Shown here piece by piece: positions 25,274 to 30,023 of a stretch of DNA of 30,023 nucleotides. A program made the position numbers and the translations under genes. Location: contig DATMYQ010000190.1 of assembly GCA_035560935.1 (NCBI GenBank), forward strand, positions 1 to 30,023, written 5' to 3'. Within the stretch, counting starts at the first letter, position 1. Each line of letters begins with the position of its first letter. Under the pieces are notes generated by a model. It was not told where the DNA came from, did no database searches, and saw only the letters and a list, made by a program, of their open reading frames with translations. The stretch comes from DATMYQ01 sp035560935 (GTDB lineage Bacteria > Bacillota > Negativicutes > Sporomusales > Sporomusaceae).

Positions 25274-26431
25274 TTAACCCGCCATACCGTCAATAATTTT
25301 GCGGGCCTGTGCCCGCGCCCAATCATTCGCAGCAAAAATTTCTTCCAGTACCGGCGATGACATGATCTGATGAGACGCCATCACCTGTTCAATTACCTGA
25401 TAAATCGCTAAAAACCCAATATTTCCCGTTAAAAACGCCGCCACCGCTTCTTCATTGGCGGCATTAAAGACGCAGGGCAATGTACCGCCGGTACGTCCGG
25501 CCTCCACGGCCATTCTCAGGGAGGGAAAGGTGTCCATGTCCGGCGCCGCAAAGGTCAAATCTTTCATCGCATGAAAATCCAGACGCGGAAAGGTTGACCG
25601 CAGCCGCTCCGGGTAAGAAAATGCATATTGAATAGGCACCCGCATATCCGGCTGCCCCAACTGCGCAATGACACTGCCGTCAATATATTCCACCATGGAA
25701 TGGACAATACTCTGGGGATGAACGCTGACAACAATACTGTCATAATCCACGTCAAACAACCAGTGCGCCTCGATGACTTCCAATCCTTTATTGACCAATG
25801 TCGCCGAATCCACTGTAATTTTTTTCCCCATTGACCAATTGGGATGACGCAAACAATCCGCAATGGTCACTGACGCCAATTGCTGCCGGTTAAAACCGCG
25901 GAAAGGACCGCCCGACGCCGTCAGAATCAACCGGCTGACACTTTGCCGGCTCTCACCGTTCAACGCTTGATAAATAGCGCTGTGCTCGCTGTCTACCGGC
26001 AAAATCTTCACCTGTTTTTCCCGGGCTCGCTGCATGACGATCTCACCGGCCGCCACCAAGGTTTCCTTATTGGCCAGCGCAATGGTTTTACCGGCATCAA
26101 TGGCCGCCAATGTAGGCTTTAATCCTACAAAACCCACCATCGCCGTTAGGACAGTCTCGGTCGCCGGTAACGTCGCCACCGTAAGCAGCGCGTCTTCGCC
26201 GTCAAGAATTTCCGTAGTCCCCTGATACCGTTTTCGCAGCCGTTCCGCTGCAGCTTTATCCACCAATACGGCCTGTGCCGGTTGGAACAAGCGCATTTGT
26301 TTTTCCAGCAACTCATCATTATGGTACGCTGCCAAACCGTCCACACAAAACCGTTCCGGATTGGCGGCAATCACATCCAATGCTTGAGTCCCAACGGACC
26401 CGGTACTGCCTAATATCGAAATATGCCGCAC
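25274..26431 (-). CDS. dxr: 1-deoxy-D-xylulose-5-phosphate reductoisomerase
   Basis: Dxr turns DXP into MEP with NADPH, the first committed step of the MEP pathway. The NADPH motif ILGSTGSVGTQ lies at about 6-16. ALANKETLVAAG and the metal and substrate motif VDSEHSAIYQ follow, and then GKKITVDSATLVNKGLEVIE. The 385-aa length is normal. The start is GTG with GAGGGGG 6 nt upstream. It is 30 nt after cdsA and belongs to the uppS-polC unit. Confidence 0.97.
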   Translation of the reverse strand: MRHISILGSTGSVGTQALDVIAANPERFCVDGLAAYHNDELLEKQMRLFQPAQAVLVDKAAAERLRKRYQGTTEILDGEDALLTVATLPATETVLTAMVGFVGLKPTLAAIDAGKTIALANKETLVAAGEIVMQRAREKQVKILPVDSEHSAIYQALNGESRQSVSRLILTASGGPFRGFNRQQLASVTIADCLRHPNWSMGKKITVDSATLVNKGLEVIEAHWLFDVDYDSIVVSVHPQSIVHSMVEYIDGSVIAQLGQPDMRVPIQYAFSYPERLRSTFPRLDFHAMKDLTFAAPDMDTFPSLRMAVEAGRTGGTLPCVFNAANEEAVAAFLTGNIGFLAIYQVIEQVMASHQIMSSPVLEEIFAANDWARAQARKIIDGMAG

Positions 26432-26461
26432 ATCTTTCCCCCTCTCCAGTTTCTACCCAAA

Positions 26462-27277
26462 TTATGAGAACACAAAAATCAAGGCATAGTAATACACCGC
26501 TGGCGCGGCAAACATAATTCCATCAAAACGATCCAAAATTCCCCCATGCCCCGGTAAAACGCTCCCGGAATCTTTTACGCCGGCAAACCGCTTTAAGGCA
26601 GATTCCACCAAATCACCGATCGGGGCCGCAATGCCCACCAGCAAGCCGATACTGAGCGCATGGATCAGCGGGATCATCAAATAGAAGCCAAAACCGGCCA
26701 CCACCGCCAAACTGCCCGCCAAGCCGCCTAAAGCTCCCTCCACCGTTTTTCCCGGACTGATCCGCGGACACAGTTTATGTTTCCCCCATTTTGAACCAAT
26801 TAAATAGGCAAAAGTATCGCTGGCCCAAGTACCCAAAAAAGCCATCCAGAGATATACAGTTCCCTGCGTCATGCCCACCGGCAGCATTGCATCCGCGGAA
26901 AACCGCAAGAGCAACAGATGGGAAAAGGAGAGCCCTACGTAAAGAACTCCTAACACGGTCCAGGCAGCCGCTTCCATAGCAAACTCTTCCTGGTAGAACA
27001 GCGGTTTCGTCAACGCCATAAAAACAATCATCAGAATACCGAAAACAAATAAATTGAACCAGCCAATGGCCGCCATCACCAGTAACAAGGCTGTCCCGCC
27101 AAATCCCAGACCGGGCCATACAGGAATAGATTTTCCCTGCTGCATCATTCCCTGAAACTCCAACCAGGCCAATAAAGCCAGCAAGCCAATGACGATGTCG
27201 TAAAGCCATTGTCCATAATTAATAACAAAAATAGCGAACGGAATCCCAACAACCGCGGTCAAAATTCGCTTTTGCAT
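26462..27277 (-). CDS. cdsA: Phosphatidate cytidylyltransferase (CDP-diglyceride synthase)
   Basis: CdsA makes CDP-diacylglycerol from CTP and phosphatidate for phospholipid synthesis. The 271-aa protein is mostly hydrophobic with about seven or eight transmembrane segments. It carries the family signature near the C-terminus (about 228-258), with SALKRFAGVKDSG followed by LPGHGGILDRFDG. ATG 27277 is 10 nt after uppS; AGGTG lies 7 nt upstream. Confidence 0.95.
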   Translation of the reverse strand: MQKRILTAVVGIPFAIFVINYGQWLYDIVIGLLALLAWLEFQGMMQQGKSIPVWPGLGFGGTALLLVMAAIGWFNLFVFGILMIVFMALTKPLFYQEEFAMEAAAWTVLGVLYVGLSFSHLLLLRFSADAMLPVGMTQGTVYLWMAFLGTWASDTFAYLIGSKWGKHKLCPRISPGKTVEGALGGLAGSLAVVAGFGFYLMIPLIHALSIGLLVGIAAPIGDLVESALKRFAGVKDSGSVLPGHGGILDRFDGIMFAAPAVYYYALIFVFS

Positions 27278-27287
27278 GCTCCAGCAC

Positions 27288-28076
27288 CTACTTTGACTTG
27301 TTTAATCCGCCAAACCGGCGGTCACGCCGTTGAAAATCTTGGATGGCTTCCAGCAAATGAGCCGGCGTGAAATCGGGCCATTGAATATCCGTCAGCCAAA
27401 ACTCCGTATATGCCAACTGCCACAACAAAAAATTGCTAATCCGGCAATCACCGCTGGGACGAATCAGCAAGTCCGGATCCGGTAATCCACTGGTATATAA
27501 GTGATTCCCGATTAATTCTTCGGTAATTTCATCCGGACGCATTTGGCCCGCTTGTACCTTTTCGGCCAATTGACAGACCGCCTGGGTAATTTCTGCCCGG
27601 CCGCCATAGTTCACTGCCAGATTTAATACCATCCCGGTATTACCCGCTGTCTGTTGCTGTGCCTTGGCAATTTTATTCTGCAAAACCAGTGACAGCCCGC
27701 CGATATTTCCGATAAACCGGATTTTTACGTTATTCTCATCTAACTCGTTAATTTCGTTATCTAGATAATCGGAGAACAAGCGCATCAAAAAGCTGACTTC
27801 TTCTGCCGGTCTTTTCCAATTTTCGGTTGAAAAGGCATAGGCGCTTAACACTTCCACCCCGATTTCCGAAGCTGCCTTAACAATTTCCCGTAACGTTTCC
27901 GCACCCGCCCGATGGCCAAAAGTACGGGGACAACCCTTTTGGCGCGCCCATCGCCCATTGCCATCCATAATCACCGCGATATGCCGGGGTACGGGGCCGG
28001 CATCGGCTAATGCCTGATTCGCCTGACTGTTTTGGGAAACCGATACATTCTTTTTACTAAACCATTTTTTCCACAC
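27288..28076 (-). CDS. uppS: Isoprenyl transferase (undecaprenyl diphosphate synthase)
   Basis: UppS is a cis-prenyltransferase that extends farnesyl diphosphate to the C55 carrier lipid of cell-wall synthesis. The catalytic motif IMDGNGRWA is at about 36-44. GHRAGAETLREIV, AFSTENWKRP and the C-terminal DLLIRPSGDCRISNFLLWQ are typical. The frame is open to an ATG at 28154, but that codon lies inside the predicted promoter. GTG 28076 has GGAGG 7 nt upstream and gives a normal 262 aa. It is the first gene of the uppS-cdsA-dxr-rseP-ispG-polC unit. Confidence 0.95.
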   Translation of the reverse strand: MWKKWFSKKNVSVSQNSQANQALADAGPVPRHIAVIMDGNGRWARQKGCPRTFGHRAGAETLREIVKAASEIGVEVLSAYAFSTENWKRPAEEVSFLMRLFSDYLDNEINELDENNVKIRFIGNIGGLSLVLQNKIAKAQQQTAGNTGMVLNLAVNYGGRAEITQAVCQLAEKVQAGQMRPDEITEELIGNHLYTSGLPDPDLLIRPSGDCRISNFLLWQLAYTEFWLTDIQWPDFTPAHLLEAIQDFQRRDRRFGGLNKSK

Positions 28077-28135
28077 AGCAAGGCCTCCAGCCACAAAAAT
28101 TATTCGTTTTACGACAATATCAGGTAACGTATTTA

Positions 28136-28164
28136 ATCGTAACAGAAAAACCACATTTCCGCAA
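28136..28164 (-). promoter_or_regulatory. Promoter of the uppS-polC unit
   Basis: Minus strand TTGCGG (28159-28164), 17 nt, TACGAT (28136-28141) preceded by TGT, an extended -10. It lies about 55 nt upstream of the uppS GTG, consistent with a short leader. Confidence 0.62.
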
Positions 28165-28191
28165 TGACGTACGAATCATCAAACAGAAAAG

Positions 28192-28212
28192 AAAAACGCC
28201 CTTTGCGTTTTT
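28192..28212 (-). terminator. Second hairpin after the ferredoxin gene, possible backup terminator
   Basis: AAAAACGC and GCGTTTTT form an 8-bp stem with a 5-nt loop. On the minus strand the 3' arm ends in TTTTT followed by CTTTTC. It is AT-rich and weaker than the terminator 25 nt upstream, and lies just before the uppS promoter. Confidence 0.55.
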
Positions 28213-28230
28213 ATAATCAATAGATTTCTT

Positions 28231-28269
28231 GACAAAATTTAAACCCCCTCAAGAACGAGGGGGTTTAAA
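28231..28269 (-). terminator. Rho-independent terminator after the ferredoxin gene
   Basis: A perfect 13-bp inverted repeat with core CCCCCTC/GAGGGGG (28238-28250 and 28257-28269), 6-nt loop, then TTTTG on the minus strand. It begins 8 nt after the ferredoxin stop and ends the pyrH unit. Confidence 0.93.
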
Positions 28270-28277
28270 AATGCACC

Positions 28278-28448
28278 TTAGGGAGCTTTAATCGCTTCCG
28301 TCGGACAAACTTCTGCACAAGCACCACACTCAGTGCAAGTTTCAGCATCAATGACGAAGATCGGGTCCCCTTCTTTAATCGCTTCAACCGGACATTGCGC
28401 TGCACACGTACCGCACGCTACGCAGTCCTCAGTAATTTTGTACGCCAT
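28278..28448 (-). CDS. 2[4Fe-4S] clostridial-type ferredoxin
   Basis: A small soluble electron carrier of 56 aa (MAYKITEDCVACGTC at the start). Two CxxCxxCxxxCP motifs, with C9, C12, C15, C19 and C38, C41, C44, C48, ligate two [4Fe-4S] clusters, and the two halves are similar (CPVEAI, CPTEAI). The ATG has a strong AAAGGAGGTG 8 nt upstream, which lies within the end of the preceding 68-aa gene; the two are 2 nt apart. Such ferredoxins take part in anaerobic metabolism and can supply electrons to IspG and IspH. The specific partner here is not shown. Confidence 0.96.
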   Translation of the reverse strand: MAYKITEDCVACGTCAAQCPVEAIKEGDPIFVIDAETCTECGACAEVCPTEAIKAP

Positions 28449-28450
28449 GT

Positions 28451-28657
28451 TTAAAACACCTCCTTTCCCATTTTTGCAGCAACAGATAAATGCAATATAC
28501 CCTCTGCATCCAGCTGTTGCCGAATAATATAACGCAGTTGATCGTCAAGCACGAACATACTACGCGTTGGCGAAGTCAGTTCCACCCGGTAGGGAATACC
28601 GGCGGCATGAATTTGCTCCAGAGCATCGGTCAAAGGCTGACCTACTAAATCTATCAT
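28451..28657 (-). CDS. Small conserved-looking protein of unknown function (68 aa)
   Basis: I do not recognise this protein. Its ATG overlaps the frr stop (TGATG), and its end contains the ribosome site of the ferredoxin gene, so it lies tightly in the pyrH-frr-ferredoxin operon. The sequence is a mix of charged and hydrophobic residues with no signal peptide, membrane segment or cysteine. It has MIDLVGQPLTDALEQIHAAG at the start, RVELTSPTRSMF in the middle and LHLSVAAKMG near the end. An alternating pattern hints at a small alpha/beta fold. The Shine-Dalgarno is weak (GGAAG), suggesting translational coupling to frr. A TTG one codon upstream (28660) is also possible. Confidence 0.72.
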   Translation of the reverse strand: MIDLVGQPLTDALEQIHAAGIPYRVELTSPTRSMFVLDDQLRYIIRQQLDAEGILHLSVAAKMGKEVF

Positions 28658-29217
28658 CAAACTTCCATAATTTCCTTTTCTTTGGCGTTCATGATCTGAT
28701 CGATTTCTTTAATATATTTGTCGGTCAATTTTTGCATATCATCCTGGGCTTTCTTCGCCTCATCTTCCGACACTGTTTTATCTTTTTCAATTTTTTTAAT
28801 AGCATCATTGGCGTCACGACGCAGGTTCCGAACAGCAACCCGACTGTCTTCCGCCTTTTTATGGACCATTTTAACCAATTCAGTCCGACGCTGCTGATTC
28901 AACTGTGGAATATTCAGGCGAATTACTGAACCATCACTGTTGGGAGTCAGTCCCAGATCAGATTTTTGAATGGCTTTATCAATCGCGGCCAACATATTTT
29001 TTTCCCAGGGCTGAATCACAATCGCCCGTGGTTCCGGAATCGAAATATTGGCCACCTGATTAACCGGCGTAGGTGTCCCATAATAATCAACCATGACCTT
29101 GTCCAAAAGTGACGGCGTAGCACGCCCCGCCCGCAAGGTGGCATATTCTTTTCGTAATGCTTCAATCGCTTTTTTCATTCGTTCTTCATGGGAAGCATGC
29201 ACTTCTTTAATTGCCAT
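28657..29217 (-). CDS. frr: Ribosome recycling factor
   Basis: RRF, with EF-G, splits post-termination ribosomes. The 186-aa product has HEERMKKAIEALRKEYATLRAGRATPSLLDKVMVDYYGTPTPVNQ (in two pieces of the family core at about 10-55), IVIQPWEKNML and LNIPQLNQQRRTELVKMVHKKAEDSR. The ATG lies within the last codons of pyrH (11-nt overlap), with GGAGGG about 7 nt upstream. pyrH-frr is a nearly universal bacterial pair. Confidence 0.97.
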   Translation of the reverse strand: MAIKEVHASHEERMKKAIEALRKEYATLRAGRATPSLLDKVMVDYYGTPTPVNQVANISIPEPRAIVIQPWEKNMLAAIDKAIQKSDLGLTPNSDGSVIRLNIPQLNQQRRTELVKMVHKKAEDSRVAVRNLRRDANDAIKKIEKDKTVSEDEAKKAQDDMQKLTDKYIKEIDQIMNAKEKEIMEV

Positions 29218-29941
29218 CTTTCATCCCTCCGACAACTGTACCAATATCAACACCAGTAGCCGCTTTGAAAATATTGCCCGGTTCATCAATGTTAAAAACG
29301 ACAATAGGGATTTTATTATCCATGCATAAGCTGGTTGCAGTAGAATCCATTACACCCAAGCCACGATTCAAAACTTCAATATAGTCCAACTCTTTAAATT
29401 TCTTTGCATCAGGATTATGCCGCGGATCTGAATCATATACGCCATCCGTGTTTCGTTTGGCCATCAAGATCACATCGGCTTCAATCTCCGCAGCGCGCAA
29501 TGCCGCTGTCGTATCCGTTGAAAAATAAGGATTTCCCGTTCCTGCGGCAAAAATAACCACCCGGCCTTTCTCCATATGGCGAATGGCCCGGCGCCGGATA
29601 TACGGCTCAGCCACCTGTTGCATGTTAATCGCGCTTTGTACGCGGGAATCGACTTCACAGTGTTCCAGCGAATCCTGTAACGCCAATGCGTTCATAACGG
29701 TCGCCAACATTCCCATATAGTCGGCGGTCGCTCGATCCATTCCCTTAGCGCTACCGGCCAGTCCCCGCCAGATATTGCCGCCGCCAACCACTATGGCGAC
29801 GTCCACGCCGGTGGCCCGGACCGCTTTGATCTCTTTGGCAATCGCTTCAACCACCAATGGATCGATACCATATCCCAAATTCCCCGCCAGCGCTTCACCA
29901 CTGAGCTTCAATACGACACGTTTATACTTGCCTGCATCCAA
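29207..29941 (-). CDS. pyrH: UMP kinase
   Basis: PyrH phosphorylates UMP to UDP, feeding pyrimidine nucleotide synthesis. The 244-aa amino-acid-kinase fold protein shows VVLKLSGEALAG (about 9-20), AIVVGGGNIWRG, AAGTGNPYFSTDTTAALRA and MDSTATSLCMDN. The start is a TTG with AGGAGG 8 nt upstream. In many bacteria it follows rpsB and tsf, which would lie outside this window; a possible promoter just upstream suggests at least partly separate transcription. Confidence 0.97.
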   Translation of the reverse strand: MDAGKYKRVVLKLSGEALAGNLGYGIDPLVVEAIAKEIKAVRATGVDVAIVVGGGNIWRGLAGSAKGMDRATADYMGMLATVMNALALQDSLEHCEVDSRVQSAINMQQVAEPYIRRRAIRHMEKGRVVIFAAGTGNPYFSTDTTAALRAAEIEADVILMAKRNTDGVYDSDPRHNPDAKKFKELDYIEVLNRGLGVMDSTATSLCMDNKIPIVVFNIDEPGNIFKAATGVDIGTVVGGMKDGN

Positions 29942-29978
29942 AAGGAAAACCTCCTTTAGAGTCTGATTCTACAATTCT

Positions 29979-30008
29979 TTTATAATTCCTTCTCGCCAGA
30001 ACTCTAAA
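29979..30008 (-). promoter_or_regulatory. Possible promoter of pyrH
   Basis: Minus strand TTTAGA (30003-30008), 18 nt, TATAAA (29979-29984), about 38 nt upstream of the TTG start. Both boxes are imperfect, and the region upstream is cut by the window edge. Confidence 0.48.
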
Positions 30009-30023
30009 AATATCAAATTTGAG

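Noticed and set aside
28077..28154. N-terminal extension of uppS to ATG 28154
   Set aside because: The extension overlaps the predicted promoter and lacks a Shine-Dalgarno, while GTG 28076 has GGAGG at 7 nt and gives normal length.
28229..28257. Perfect TTGACA on the plus strand at 28229-28234
   Set aside because: No -10 sequence occurs at 16-18 nt spacing and there is no plus-strand gene; it lies in the terminator flank.
1..30023. A defence system, mobile element, prophage, tRNA or rRNA gene
   Set aside because: All coding space is filled by recognised housekeeping genes on one strand in conserved Bacillota order; no transposase, integrase, direct-repeat boundary or tRNA-like fold was seen.

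Overview
The window is a densely packed housekeeping stretch of a low-oxygen Bacillota (Firmicutes) genome, with every recognisable gene on the minus strand. So transcription runs from position 30023 down to 1. The evidence for Bacillota is a PolC-type replicase, the rimP-nusA-rnpM-ylxQ-infB order, and the rpsO-pnp-M16 peptidase-asd-aspartokinase-dapA-RNase J order. A clostridial 2[4Fe-4S] ferredoxin and the Fe-S enzyme IspG suggest an anaerobe. A Negativicutes (Sporomusa-like) host is my best guess, but no marker in the window proves it. I see no mobile element, tRNA, rRNA, CRISPR array or defence system.

Layout in transcription order. (1) 29941-28278: pyrH, frr, a 68-aa gene of unknown function and a ferredoxin, ended by a perfect 13-bp terminator. 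(2) 28076-19398: uppS, cdsA, dxr, rseP, ispG and polC. This unit covers isoprenoid precursor and undecaprenyl phosphate synthesis, CDP-diacylglycerol synthesis, site-2 proteolysis and DNA replication. (3) 19207-11067: rimP, nusA, rnpM, ylxQ, infB, rbfA, nrnA, truB and ribF, a translation, transcription and RNA-maturation operon. It starts from a good promoter followed by a leader hairpin that looks like a transcription attenuator. (4) 10904-8277: rpsO and pnp, each with its own strong terminator. (5) 8101-6381: an M16 metalloprotease and dut. (6) 6342-1959: a sigma-A-type promoter, a lysine riboswitch with terminator, then dapB, asd, aspartokinase and dapA, which carry aspartate to the dihydrodipicolinate branch of lysine and cell-wall diaminopimelate synthesis. 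(7) 1817-6: RNase J with its own promoter.

Most genes within a unit overlap by 1-11 nt or are spaced 10-70 nt apart, often as ATGA or GTGA junctions. About a third start with GTG or TTG, each supported by a Shine-Dalgarno sequence.

The most notable observations are: a PolC that lacks the proofreading exonuclease normally inserted in its PHP domain; a candidate NusA-responsive attenuator ahead of rimP-nusA; a complete lysine riboswitch controlling a four-gene dap operon; a 12-unit Gln/Pro/Arg repeat in the N-terminal part of IF-2; and an unrecognised 68-aa protein translationally linked to ferredoxin. There is no gene-free stretch over 300 bases except about 390 bp between dapB and dut, which holds the riboswitch, its terminator and its promoter.
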